From Aminipila sp032051575 (lineage in GTDB: Bacteria; Bacillota; Clostridia; Peptostreptococcales; Anaerovoracaceae), in NCBI RefSeq assembly GCF_032051575.1, contig NZ_DAMBYD010000011.1, positions 124,001 through 188,000 on the forward strand: DNA of 64,000 bases, in the 5' to 3' direction. This document shows, one piece after another, positions 18,642 through 28,093 of the stretch (the stretch's first letter is position 1; each line of letters begins with the position of its first letter). Below the pieces are notes generated by a model, which was not told the DNA's origin, did not search any database, and saw only the letters and a list, made by a program, of their open reading frames with translations. A program made the position numbers and the translations under genes.

Positions 18642-18717
18642 TGGTTGCGGAGTCAGGACTTGAACCTGAGGCCTCCGGGTTATGAGCCCGACGAGCTACC
18701 AACTGCTCTACCCCGCG
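18642..18717 (-). tRNA. tRNA-fMet (initiator, CAU)
   Basis: A 76-nt cloverleaf with encoded CCA. The unpaired 5' C of the acceptor and three G:C pairs in the anticodon stem (GGG CTCATAA CCC) identify the initiator. Its 3' end faces the integrase and is the probable attachment site. Confidence 0.97.
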
Positions 18718-18756
18718 ATGTCTAGGGTTTCGATATACCCTTTTTAAATTTTCTAT

Positions 18757-18845
18757 TGGTGCCGGAGACCGGGGTCGAACCGGTACGATCGGTAAAGATC
18801 GCAGGATTTTAAGTCCTGTGCGTCTGCCAATTCCGCCACTCCGGC
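18757..18845 (-). tRNA. tRNA-Leu (UAA)
   Basis: An 89-nt class II tRNA with long variable arm, anticodon loop CTTAAAA and encoded CCA. Confidence 0.96.
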
Positions 18846-18891
18846 GCACCATTGGTCATCAGTTTTGAGCCACTGATTAGCTTTTTTAAAC

Positions 18892-18966
<75 letters not shown>

Positions 18967-19004
18967 ACATTTATTTTTATCAGTTCTCGCTGACGACAAG
19001 ATTA

Positions 19005-19034
19005 ATTATAAGCCAAAATAGCTATATTTGTCAA
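19005..19034 (-). promoter_or_regulatory. Promoter of the tRNA operon
   Basis: Perfect consensus hexamers on the minus strand: TTGACA (19029-19034), 18 bp, TATAAT (19005-19010), about 38 bases before tRNA-Asn. Confidence 0.9.
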
Positions 19035-19263
19035 CACCTTTTTTCACTTTTTTTATGTTTTTTACATTTTTACTGTAAACGTTGAAATTTGAGTGTTTTT
19101 CCCTATACTAATTATTCATTTTTTTCGTTTTCTAAAATATAAGTTTATAAAATCCTATATAAATCGACAAGTTTACATCATATTTTAATTCATATTTTTT
19201 ATAAATCAGACTTCACAGTTCAAACATAGACTACCAAATTCTATAAAAGTACTTTAGTATTTT
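19035..19263. other. AT-rich spacer, no feature seen
   Basis: Between the tRNA promoter and the terminator of the TPR gene operon I see no gene, repeat or clear signal. Confidence 0.5.
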
Positions 19264-19301
19264 AAAAAAAACATGGTAGCTCTTGTGAAAAAAGCTACCA
19301 T
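19264..19301 (-). terminator. Terminator of the pheS-to-TPR operon
   Basis: Perfect 9-bp stem ATGGTAGCT/AGCTACCAT (19273-19281 with 19293-19301), then G and a seven-base T-run on the minus strand, 95 bases after the TPR gene stop. Confidence 0.85.
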
Positions 19302-19395
19302 AAATACTATGATATTCAATTTTGAGAGCACATAGACTTCTCTCTGATAATTTGTTTTCTAATTCCGCCAGTAGAACTAGCCACTTCAAAAATCA

Positions 19396-20442
19396 CTAAT
19401 TCTGTAAAATTTGTGACTTAATAAGTTCTATTTTCTTACTATATTTTTGCTGGTTTTCTTTATCACCCTGTGCACTATAAATATCAGCTAATTCTTCCAT
19501 AGTTTCTATGTGGCTAGGATTAAGTGTAAGCACTGTTTTAAGGCAGCTCACAGCTTCATTTAACGCTCCTACCCTTGAATAGGCAACCCCAAGATAATAA
19601 GGAAGAGGCCACCATGTTTTAAACTGACTATTTAAATATAAGTCCAATTTATTAATGCCATCCTCATATCTCCCTGCCATAACATCATTACAACCAGCTT
19701 CAATTTTTACAGGTCCTTCTAATTGTTGCAGCCGTTCCTTTATTTCTCGCTTATCTTGAGGATTCTTTGATTTCTCAACAAACTGCCTCCAAGTTATGTC
19801 TGCCTTAGCATACAAGCCTAAATTTAAATAAGCGTATCCCAAATAATAATAAGCTTGTGCAAAGTCTGGATGTGCTTCTGTAAGCAATTCAAAGTAGTCA
19901 ATGGACTCCGCTTTAAAATTGCCCACATAATCCTCATTTCCGCCCTTTAGATACATTTCCCTGCAGACTCTGGCATAACTATACATACCGTCCAGATAAT
20001 CCGGTTTCATACAAAGACATGCTCTAAAATGAATGCAAGCATTATCAAACTCTTGTTTCTCCGCTGCATCCCTGCCTTCCTTCAGCATACCTTCAAATAT
20101 TTTATGATTATATAATTTTAATAAAAATGCTATGTAATGCTCCGTATACTTAAATTTAGGATTTATGCCCATAATCCATGCCATATTTTCAGCGATATGC
20201 AATGTTTTTAGGCCCTGACCTCCTTTAAATTGTTCCACATCCGATTTTCTAAGGGGTATAGGCACACCTTTCATTAGCTCTTTTACACCGGACTTCTCTA
20301 AAAAAGCATCTGAAAACTCATCAAACACAAAATCATTTAAAAAACTTTTTAAATACTGACCCACTCTGTCAGGCCTCTTTCTAATGTCCGTTTCAGTATC
20401 TGCTCTTTTTACAGGTTGCTTTTTCTCCGTTACGTTTCTCAT
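19396..20442 (-). CDS. TPR-repeat protein
   Basis: A 348-residue soluble protein with tetratricopeptide-like helical pairs from about residue 105 on: AEKQEFDNACIHFRACLCMKPD, AQAYYYLGYAYLNLGLYAKAD, and PYYLGVAYSRVGALNEAVSCLKTVLTLNP are the clearest. TPR arrays hold protein complexes together; no catalytic motif is present. The first 100 residues are unrecognised. It is the last gene of the operon, 8 bases after the DUF4080 radical-SAM gene, so it may serve that enzyme, but this is position evidence only. Confidence 0.8.
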   Translation of the reverse strand: MRNVTEKKQPVKRADTETDIRKRPDRVGQYLKSFLNDFVFDEFSDAFLEKSGVKELMKGVPIPLRKSDVEQFKGGQGLKTLHIAENMAWIMGINPKFKYTEHYIAFLLKLYNHKIFEGMLKEGRDAAEKQEFDNACIHFRACLCMKPDYLDGMYSYARVCREMYLKGGNEDYVGNFKAESIDYFELLTEAHPDFAQAYYYLGYAYLNLGLYAKADITWRQFVEKSKNPQDKREIKERLQQLEGPVKIEAGCNDVMAGRYEDGINKLDLYLNSQFKTWWPLPYYLGVAYSRVGALNEAVSCLKTVLTLNPSHIETMEELADIYSAQGDKENQQKYSKKIELIKSQILQN

Positions 20443-20450
20443 AACCTCAC

Positions 20451-21965
20451 CTATAGCATTTCCCAGCCCTTTCTATTGAATTTTTTAATTGCATCAGGAT
20501 TCAATGTACTGCTCATATCAAGTATAAGTAATCGTTGTATTTCTTCTGCTGCTCCAGGAAGGCTTCTATCCTTCCAACAGGCATATTCATAAAAAATACG
20601 ATATAAATCTTCTTTTTTGTGGGAGCGATTTTGGTACCCCTTTAAATAAAAGAAATATGCTAATTCCTCATAAAAATCGAAAGCTGTTATTTCAAATCGC
20701 GCTATAGCGTATTCTAAAGTTTTATAAAATCCCCCCCGATTATAATATAAATCTAAAAGGTTCTCTATCATCTTAAGTCTTGCTATACCCTCGGCTGAAA
20801 TAAACCGATTTGATATAACCTCATAAGGTGCCACATCCCGGAATACATATTCGTATATATTTTTTTCATCTCTGATTTTCGTACCTTTAAGTAATTTTAA
20901 AAAGCCTAATTGAAACTGGTCTGCTCCCAATCCATAAACACCATTAAAGGAATTTACAAAGGATAAATAATCCTCAAAAGGCAGTCCTGCAATTAAGTCC
21001 ACATGAGTATGTATATTACCAAGCTCAACAATTTTGCTTATATTATCTAAAAGTAGCTTGGTATTTTTGTTTCTGTTTACCGTTTCTAATGTTATTGGAT
21101 TTAGACTTTGAATTCCAATCTCTACTTGAAACAGACCTTTTCTAGCCCTTCCAAGTAAATTCACAAATTCTTCATCAATAAGTTCTCCACAAATTTCAAA
21201 ATGGAAATTTGTAATACCATTATCATGTTCAAGAATATATTGAACGATTTCGTTGCACCTATTCCGGTCATAATTAAACGTTCTATCTATAAGTTTAACC
21301 TGGTTAACATGTTTAAAAAGGAAAAAGCTTAACTCTTTTTTTACTCTTTCAAGTGGTAATGGTCTAACATGTTTTTCTATAGATGACAAACAATAGCTGC
21401 ACCTAAAAGGACAGCCTCTAACTGATTCATAATATACAATCTTGTCATCTCTTGGAAGCAAAAAACTATAAGGGAAAGGCACGTTGTCAAAATCCTGCAA
21501 GTCTGCAGGCGGATTTACATAGATTTTTCCATTGGATCTATAAATCAATCCTTTGATTTTTTCAAAAGAATTTGTACCAGAAATAATAGCTGCAGCAAAA
21601 TCTTTAAAAACTTCTTCCCCTTCTCCTACTATTATATAGTCTACATATTTATGTTTTCTTAAAAACTCAATAGCATCATAACTGACTTCAGGTCCACCCA
21701 GTAATATTTTTACATCAGGTCTTGCTTTTTTTATTGTCTCAGCTAAATATACAGTCCTTGCAATATTCCAAATGTAGCAGGAAAAACATATTACACTATA
21801 ACCACCTCTAATAATTTCTGTATATATATAATCTTCATCATTATTAATAGTAAACTCTCTCATATCAATAGAGCGTCTATTTTCAATAGCTGACATATAC
21901 AGATACTTTAGAGCTAGATTTGAATGAATATATTTAGCATTTAATGTTGTAAGTAATATTTTCAT
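20451..21965 (-). CDS. B12-binding radical SAM protein, DUF4080 type
   Basis: A 504-residue enzyme. Residues 1-135 form a cobalamin-binding-like Rossmann domain (begins MKILLTTLNAKYIHSN; LLGGPEVSY; VGEGEEVF). The radical-SAM domain has its iron-sulfur motif CPFRCSYC at C185, C189 and C192, and a C-terminal part (about 370-504) of the DUF4080 kind follows. Such proteins are common in Clostridia; substrate unknown. It follows another radical-SAM gene by 32 bases and precedes the TPR gene by 8. Confidence 0.9.
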   Translation of the reverse strand: MKILLTTLNAKYIHSNLALKYLYMSAIENRRSIDMREFTINNDEDYIYTEIIRGGYSVICFSCYIWNIARTVYLAETIKKARPDVKILLGGPEVSYDAIEFLRKHKYVDYIIVGEGEEVFKDFAAAIISGTNSFEKIKGLIYRSNGKIYVNPPADLQDFDNVPFPYSFLLPRDDKIVYYESVRGCPFRCSYCLSSIEKHVRPLPLERVKKELSFFLFKHVNQVKLIDRTFNYDRNRCNEIVQYILEHDNGITNFHFEICGELIDEEFVNLLGRARKGLFQVEIGIQSLNPITLETVNRNKNTKLLLDNISKIVELGNIHTHVDLIAGLPFEDYLSFVNSFNGVYGLGADQFQLGFLKLLKGTKIRDEKNIYEYVFRDVAPYEVISNRFISAEGIARLKMIENLLDLYYNRGGFYKTLEYAIARFEITAFDFYEELAYFFYLKGYQNRSHKKEDLYRIFYEYACWKDRSLPGAAEEIQRLLILDMSSTLNPDAIKKFNRKGWEML

Positions 21966-21997
21966 ACAAAGTTTCCCTTACTTATAATCTATTTAAA

Positions 21998-22870
21998 TTA
22001 TAGTGCTCTGAATCTTTCATCCTTAATAAGGTTCGTATTTTCCATGGCCCTTTTAAGCTGATTCATCATTCTTTCCTTATCTTGTGGTAAATCACCTTTT
22101 AAGGATACATAATTAGAAGCATGATTGCTTCTAAAGACACATTTTTTAGTGACATTAATATTTTTTAACATTAGTGCAGTTTCTCCGAGCACTTCCTCTG
22201 CATTCATTATTTTAAAACGCCCTGCTTTTATTTCATTATATATTGGTGCTGCCGGATCTACCATTAAAGTCAACAATCCTACATAAGAAGGTTCCATCTC
22301 TGAAACCATGCTGGCAGTTTCTAAGGCATGCTCTTCCATATGCTCTGGCCCTGCAAGCCCAGAAATAAAGGTAACCGAAGCTTTAATGCCTGCATTTTCT
22401 ATTTTCTTTACGGCTTCAATAAGTTGTTCTCTTGTAACACCTTTTTTTACAGCTTCAAGTACTTTCGGACTTCCTGATTCGGCACCTATATATATAATTC
22501 CTATTCCATTCTCACGCAGCTCTACAAGTTCTTCATGACTCTTTATAAGAACATCTTGCGGAGCCCCATAAACACCAACCCTCTGACATTCTGGAAATAA
22601 TTTTTTTATACGCTCCAAAATAACCATAAGTTTATTATTGGATAAGCAAAGAGCATCTCCATCTGCTAAAAAAATCTTTTCAACATGTCTGTGATATTTT
22701 CTGGCCATTTCCAAGTCTTCCAAAACTTCTTGTACATTTCTGACTCTAAACTGTTTATCCTTAAACATACTGCAGAATGTACATTTATTATGAGTACAGC
22801 CAATCGTAACCTGCACAATGAGGCTGTACGCTTCACTAGGGGGTCTGAATATATTTCCTTCGTACCTCAT
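21998..22870 (-). CDS. Radical SAM protein
   Basis: A 290-residue radical-SAM enzyme. The cluster-binding cysteines are in GCTHNKCTFC (C25, C30, C33), a CX4CX2C spacing one residue longer than the usual CX3CX2C. The rest follows the partial TIM barrel: DGDALCL, GVYGAPQDVL, IYIGAESG (SAM-binding region), SGLAGPE. Relatives are widespread uncharacterised anaerobe proteins. It lies between argS and the DUF4080 gene in the same operon. Confidence 0.88.
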   Translation of the reverse strand: MRYEGNIFRPPSEAYSLIVQVTIGCTHNKCTFCSMFKDKQFRVRNVQEVLEDLEMARKYHRHVEKIFLADGDALCLSNNKLMVILERIKKLFPECQRVGVYGAPQDVLIKSHEELVELRENGIGIIYIGAESGSPKVLEAVKKGVTREQLIEAVKKIENAGIKASVTFISGLAGPEHMEEHALETASMVSEMEPSYVGLLTLMVDPAAPIYNEIKAGRFKIMNAEEVLGETALMLKNINVTKKCVFRSNHASNYVSLKGDLPQDKERMMNQLKRAMENTNLIKDERFRAL

Positions 22871-22894
22871 AAAACCTCCATGTTTTAAATTTAT

Positions 22895-24613
22895 TTACAT
22901 CTTTTCCGGAGCTTTGATTCCTAACAGATATAAACCATTTTTTATCGTATTCTTAGCTGCAATGACCAGTGCTAATTTAGCCAGTTTTTCAGCCTCATCA
23001 TCTACCAAGATATATTCATCATGATAGAATCTGTTGAAACTCTGAGCAATGTCCACAATATGTCTTGTGAGAACCGATGGCTCATACTTATCTCCAGCTT
23101 CCACAATTACCTGAGGGAACTCATAAATAAGCTTAGCTAAATCATAAGCACTATCTGACAGAACATGAGACATATCAAGTGCAGAAACCTTCTTTGCCTT
23201 TTCAACAGACGCAACATCAGCTTTTCTAAGAACACTTGCTGCTCTTGCATGTGTATACTGAACATAAGGGCCAGTTTCACCCTCAAAGTTAAGAACTTTA
23301 TCCCAAGAGAAAACATAATCCTTAATTCTATTATTAGATAGTTCCTGGAACATTACCGCTCCAATACCAACCATCTTCGCTGTTTCATCAATATTATCTG
23401 TCGCAACATTTTTTTCTTTTATTATTTCCTTAGTCTGCTCAACAGCTCTGTTTAAAACATCTTCAAGGAATACTACTCTGCCATGTCTTGTAGACATGGT
23501 GCCTTCTTCCAGGCTTACAAGACCAAATGGAATGTGTACACAATCCTTAGCCCATTCACAGCCCATCAATTCAACAATCTTAATCCACTGCTGGAAATGA
23601 AGATTCTGCTGGGATGCAACAATATATAAGTTCTTATGGAAGTTATAATGTTCTTTTCTGTATACAGCTGCTGCAATATCTCTTGTAATATATAAAGTTG
23701 AACCGTCTTTCTTTGTAATAAGCGCTGGTGACATACCGTATTCTTCAAGCTCAACAATATTAGCGCCTTCTGATTCAACTAGCAGCTCCTTATCCTTTAA
23801 CCAGTCAACAACTCTTCCCATTTTATCAGAATAGAAGCTTTCACCTGCGTAAGAATCAAATGATATGCCCAGCATCTCATAAACTCGACTAAACTCTTTC
23901 AAGCTTTCATCTCTGAACCACTGCCAAAGCGCAACCTCCTCCGGTGCTCCATTTTCAAGCTTTGTAAACACAGCTCGCGCGTCATCGTCAAGGCTCGGAT
24001 CATTTTCAACTTCCACATGGAATTTAGTGTAATACTCTAGTAATGTCTTAATTGGTGATTTAATAACGTCTTCCTTATTGCCCCACTTTCTGTAGGCAAC
24101 AATCATCTTACCAAACTGAGTGCCATAATCCCCTAAGTGATTAATTCTTACTGTATCATATCCAAGGAAATCATATATTTTATAAATTGAATTACCAATA
24201 ACAGTACTTCTAATATGTCCAATATGGAATGGCTTTGCTATGTTAGGTGAAGAATACTCTACTATAACTTTCTTTTCTCCTCCAATAGTACTTCTACCAT
24301 AGTTCTCGCCTTCTGCAACCGCTTCCTTTACAACATCCTCCATGAAGCCTTTTCTTGAAAGGAACATATTTACATAGGCATTAACGCTTTCCACCTTTTC
24401 AAAAGCAGCATTTCCTGCAAGCTTGCCAGCAACATCCTTAGCTATTAAAGGGGGCGCTTTTCTAAGCGTCTTCGCTAATTTAAAGCAAGGAAATGCGTAG
24501 TCTCCCATCTTTGTGTCTGTAGGAACTTCTACCATTGACATTACTTCTTCAAGAGAAATTCCTTCTACTGCTTCGCAGATTATTTCTGCAACTTTTTTCT
24601 TATAATTTATCAT
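22895..24613 (-). CDS. argS: Arginyl-tRNA synthetase
   Basis: Charges tRNA-Arg, 572 residues, normal length. The N-terminal Arg-tRNA recognition domain (about 1-90), class I Rossmann fold with SSPNIAKPFHIGHIRS (HIGH motif near 130), the KMSKS region appearing as MSTRHG, and the DALR anticodon-binding domain ending MGIKAPEKM-like (KAPEKM). Four bases separate it from the DUF523 gene upstream, so they are co-transcribed. Confidence 0.98.
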   Translation of the reverse strand: MINYKKKVAEIICEAVEGISLEEVMSMVEVPTDTKMGDYAFPCFKLAKTLRKAPPLIAKDVAGKLAGNAAFEKVESVNAYVNMFLSRKGFMEDVVKEAVAEGENYGRSTIGGEKKVIVEYSSPNIAKPFHIGHIRSTVIGNSIYKIYDFLGYDTVRINHLGDYGTQFGKMIVAYRKWGNKEDVIKSPIKTLLEYYTKFHVEVENDPSLDDDARAVFTKLENGAPEEVALWQWFRDESLKEFSRVYEMLGISFDSYAGESFYSDKMGRVVDWLKDKELLVESEGANIVELEEYGMSPALITKKDGSTLYITRDIAAAVYRKEHYNFHKNLYIVASQQNLHFQQWIKIVELMGCEWAKDCVHIPFGLVSLEEGTMSTRHGRVVFLEDVLNRAVEQTKEIIKEKNVATDNIDETAKMVGIGAVMFQELSNNRIKDYVFSWDKVLNFEGETGPYVQYTHARAASVLRKADVASVEKAKKVSALDMSHVLSDSAYDLAKLIYEFPQVIVEAGDKYEPSVLTRHIVDIAQSFNRFYHDEYILVDDEAEKLAKLALVIAAKNTIKNGLYLLGIKAPEKM

Positions 24614-24616
24614 TTT

Positions 24617-25060
24617 TTAATCCTCCAGATTTATTTCCAATTCACTCATAACTTTGATGCCTTTTTCTTTTAAAAAAGCTGCTAAAAATCCATCTCCATC
24701 TATTGTCTTACGTGAAAACGTTCCGTCATAAATTTTTCCGCTTCCGCAAGACGGACTATTTGCTTTTAGGATGGCTCCCTCAATTTCTTCACCCAGTTCC
24801 TGAGATTTCCGGACAATTTTTTCCCATACTATTTCGGTTCCCCGTAGGAAGGCATCTGTTACATCAGTACCTTCGCAGTTTATGACCCTGCCCTCTGTGA
24901 TTTCTGCCGGAGGTCTTGGAATCTCTAGGCCACCATCCACTTCAGGACATACTGAAATATAATTATGTTTCTTAGAAAACTCCTTAATCCAGTCGATATA
25001 ATTATTTCCGCCATTATATCTGCAATTTTCTCCCAATAAGCATCCACTTATTATATACAT
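24617..25060 (-). CDS. DUF523 family protein
   Basis: A 147-residue protein of the DUF523 (YbbK-like) family: begins MYIISGCLLGENCRYNG, then CPEVDGGLEIPRPPAEI and ANSPSCGSGKIYDG, all family hallmarks with conserved cysteines. Function unproven; metal or cluster binding is plausible from the cysteines. I chose the ATG at 25060, 8 bases after AAGGA, because it gives the family's usual N-terminus; the frame also opens at 25087. Confidence 0.9.
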   Translation of the reverse strand: MYIISGCLLGENCRYNGGNNYIDWIKEFSKKHNYISVCPEVDGGLEIPRPPAEITEGRVINCEGTDVTDAFLRGTEIVWEKIVRKSQELGEEIEGAILKANSPSCGSGKIYDGTFSRKTIDGDGFLAAFLKEKGIKVMSELEINLED

Positions 25061-25094
25061 ATCGTAATTCCTTTTCAAAATTCTCAATTGGAAA

Positions 25095-27470
25095 TTATTT
25101 AAGTTTCACAACAGTAACACCGTCGCCACCTTCGTTAAAAGCACCTTTTCTAAATGATTCTACATGCTTATGCCGCTTGAACATATCCTGCAGACCACTT
25201 CGAAGGATTCCTTCTCCCCTGCCATGTATTATAGTTACTTCTTTCAAACCTGCCATATATGCATCATCCAAGTATTTGTCTACATCCATCACAGCATCTT
25301 CCAGATTTCTTCCTCTCACATTTATGGATAAAGAAACACTTTCAGCTTTAGATTTATACAGACTTCCATATTTGGTCCTGTTCACTGATGGCTTTTTCTT
25401 TTTAGTTCCATCATTAATAAGCATTAGATTTTTAACATTAACATTTGCCTTGAGCATTCCTACCTGAACAAACATATCGCCTTTATCATCTGGCAGAGAA
25501 ATAATTTCTCCATTTTGCCCTAAAGTTAAGACCTTAACCCTGTCTCCAATTTTTAATTTGTCAACAGTCACAGGATTATAATTTTCAGGAACCTGAATGG
25601 TTTCTCTATACTTTGAGTCTGCTTCTTTAATTCGCCGCTTGCTTTCAGAAAGTCTTGCATGTCTTTCTGCCATAGAATCCATTTTATCCAAATCTTTAAG
25701 TTGCTTTTGAGTTTCCTCTGCGACTTCTTTCGCTTCTTTGAGAATATCTCTAGCGTCTTCTTTTGCTTTAGCCAGAATTTTTTCTTTTTGTTCTTCCAGC
25801 TTTTTAATTTTTTTATCTAACTCTTCTTTTTGCCGCTTCATTTCAAGGTTTATAAAAATAGCTTCATCTCTCTCCGCTTCGGCCAGTTTTTTATCTTCCT
25901 CAATTGAACTGATTACATTTTCAAATTCAATATCACCTTTATCCAATAACGTTCTTGCTTTTTCTATAATTTCAATTGGAAGTCCAAGCTTTTCTGATAT
26001 CTCAAAAGCATTAGATTTTCCTGGAATACCTATTGTCAATTTGTAAGTCGGACTTAAAGTCTCAACATTAAATTCCATAGACGCATTCTGTACTCCATTT
26101 GTTTCAATGGCATATTTCTTAAGTTCTGTGTAATGGGTAGTTGCAATAGTATGAGCTCCTTTTTTATTTAAATCTTCTAACACTGCAATTGCAAGAGCCG
26201 CGCCCTCTGTAGGATCCGTACCTGCCCCCAGTTCATCTACTAGTACCAAGGTATTACGGTCAGCGCTGGAAACGATATTCACAATGTTGTTCATATGTGA
26301 TGAAAAAGTACTTAAGCTCTGTTCTATGCTCTGCTCATCGCCTATATCTGCATAAATCTTTCTAAATACTGGCATTACCGTTCCAGATCCTGCAGGAATA
26401 TGCAGGCCAGTTTGAGCCATCATAGCAAGCAGCCCTACTGTCTTTAAGGTTACCGTTTTACCACCCGTATTAGGTCCTGTTATAACCAATGTATCATAAT
26501 TTATCCCAATAGATACGTTGATTGGTACAACTTTTTCTACATTTAGCAAAGGGTGTCTTCCATTTTTTATATCTAGCTCTCCAGTATCATTAATTTGGGC
26601 CTCACTTCCATGATATTGAACACTCAGTTTACCTTTAGCAAATATAAAATCTAACTTTACTAATAGTTCCTGATTATTTATAATTTCATGGAAATGCTCC
26701 GCAACATTTCCTGACAGTTCCGCCAGAATTCTTTGTATTTCCTTCTTTTCTGCCAGCTCAAGCTCCGTGAGTTCATTATTTAAATTGACAATTGCCTGTG
26801 GCTCTATAAATAGTGTAGCTCCTGTTGCTGACTGATCATGAACAATACCCGGGAACTTAGTCTTATGCTCCAGTTTAACTGGAATTACATATCTTCCCTG
26901 TCTCATAGTCACAATAGAATCCTGTAAAAGAGTCTTGTTATCTGATGAACTTAATATATGATTAAGTTTTGCTTTTACTGCTTCATTTTGTCTGACTATA
27001 CTCCTGCGAATCTGTTTTAGTTCAGAGCTAGCATTATCTGACATTTCATCTTCAGAGATTATGCATCTATCAATATTGTCCTCTAATCTTTTCTGAATGG
27101 AAAGTAATTCTGACATTTCGTGAATAATTGGGAGTTTTGGTAAATCTGCCTTTAAAAAAGTAACAACATTTCTTGCCACATGCAGATTGTAAAGCACCTC
27201 CAAAAGCTGTTTCATAGTCAGAGTGCCACCTTTTCGTGCCAAATGAAGACTGTTTTCAATATCATAAAAGCTGCCTAGCGGCAATGCTCCTTTATGCACA
27301 ATAACGGAAACCGCTTCCGAGGTTTCCGCTAGTAATTCTTTAATTAAGTACACGTCAACTAAAGGCTTAAGCTCTGAAATAATTTTCTTAGTCATTTCAG
27401 AGGCTGCCTCAGCTTTCAGTTTCTCAATTATTTTATTATATTCAAGTACTCTATATGTTTTTTCATTCAT
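25095..27470 (-). CDS. mutS2: MutS2 DNA/ribosome-associated ATPase
   Basis: A 791-residue MutS2. Core and lever domains (1-300), the ABC-type ATPase with GPNTGGKT (Walker A, about 334) and VLVDELGAGTDPTEG (Walker B/D-loop, about 415), a long coiled coil (about 515-620), a KOW-like segment and the C-terminal Smr nuclease domain with HGRGEG. Known: MutS2 suppresses recombination or, in Bacillus, rescues collided ribosomes; it lacks the mismatch-recognition domain of MutS. It follows zapA by 6 bases. Confidence 0.97.
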   Translation of the reverse strand: MNEKTYRVLEYNKIIEKLKAEAASEMTKKIISELKPLVDVYLIKELLAETSEAVSVIVHKGALPLGSFYDIENSLHLARKGGTLTMKQLLEVLYNLHVARNVVTFLKADLPKLPIIHEMSELLSIQKRLEDNIDRCIISEDEMSDNASSELKQIRRSIVRQNEAVKAKLNHILSSSDNKTLLQDSIVTMRQGRYVIPVKLEHKTKFPGIVHDQSATGATLFIEPQAIVNLNNELTELELAEKKEIQRILAELSGNVAEHFHEIINNQELLVKLDFIFAKGKLSVQYHGSEAQINDTGELDIKNGRHPLLNVEKVVPINVSIGINYDTLVITGPNTGGKTVTLKTVGLLAMMAQTGLHIPAGSGTVMPVFRKIYADIGDEQSIEQSLSTFSSHMNNIVNIVSSADRNTLVLVDELGAGTDPTEGAALAIAVLEDLNKKGAHTIATTHYTELKKYAIETNGVQNASMEFNVETLSPTYKLTIGIPGKSNAFEISEKLGLPIEIIEKARTLLDKGDIEFENVISSIEEDKKLAEAERDEAIFINLEMKRQKEELDKKIKKLEEQKEKILAKAKEDARDILKEAKEVAEETQKQLKDLDKMDSMAERHARLSESKRRIKEADSKYRETIQVPENYNPVTVDKLKIGDRVKVLTLGQNGEIISLPDDKGDMFVQVGMLKANVNVKNLMLINDGTKKKKPSVNRTKYGSLYKSKAESVSLSINVRGRNLEDAVMDVDKYLDDAYMAGLKEVTIIHGRGEGILRSGLQDMFKRHKHVESFRKGAFNEGGDGVTVVKLK

Positions 27471-27476
27471 TGGTTT

Positions 27477-28067
27477 TTATTCCATCTTCTTTTTATAGCG
27501 ATCGAGTTCTCCTTTTAACTGAATGTTTTCCATCTGGATGTCAAAGAAACTGCTTTCTAAGTCCTTATACTTTGCTTCAAGTTCGTTAACCATATCGCTG
27601 GAAGATTCCATAATCTGTCCCTCTATTTTAGCCGAATCTTCTTTTAGTTTCTTTACCTCAGTATCCTTTTCTTCCACTAATTTCTGCAAGTCTGCAAGCT
27701 GAGTTTCAAAGCTTTTGCTTAATTGCTCTTTTTGGCTATTCAGTTCTTTTATTTCTTCCAGCTGCTGTATATGACTCTTTTTGGCTTCTTCCCAGAGTTG
27801 CGTATAATGCTCTGTATCCTTTTCAGCCTGTGCATTAGTTACTTCTAAATGTTGAAATCTTTCTAAAGCACTAAAGTAGTCATCTGCCATATTTACTGCT
27901 GAAAGTACCGCAATGGAGGATATTGGGCCAGAATTTAATGCTTGGGAGATTTCCTTCATCTTAACGTCAACATAATCTGCAACCTTTATTATATGTTCTC
28001 TGGACTTACTTCCCATAATAGTATATTCCTGACCGAAAATCTTTACGGTTACTTTGTTATTCTCCAT
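27477..28067 (-). CDS. zapA: Cell division protein ZapA, long form
   Basis: A 196-residue protein. The first 75 residues are the ZapA domain (VTVKIFGQEYTIMG ... IIKVADYVDVKMKEI ... NMADDYF), followed by an unusually long coiled coil (about 80-195). ZapA crosslinks FtsZ filaments at the ring. Typical ZapA is about 85-110 residues, so the coiled-coil extension is notable though common in Clostridia. Lies between pheT and mutS2, 26 bases after pheT. Confidence 0.93.
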   Translation of the reverse strand: MENNKVTVKIFGQEYTIMGSKSREHIIKVADYVDVKMKEISQALNSGPISSIAVLSAVNMADDYFSALERFQHLEVTNAQAEKDTEHYTQLWEEAKKSHIQQLEEIKELNSQKEQLSKSFETQLADLQKLVEEKDTEVKKLKEDSAKIEGQIMESSSDMVNELEAKYKDLESSFFDIQMENIQLKGELDRYKKKME

Positions 28068-28093
28068 TTTTTATTTCCCCCTTGCAACTAAAA

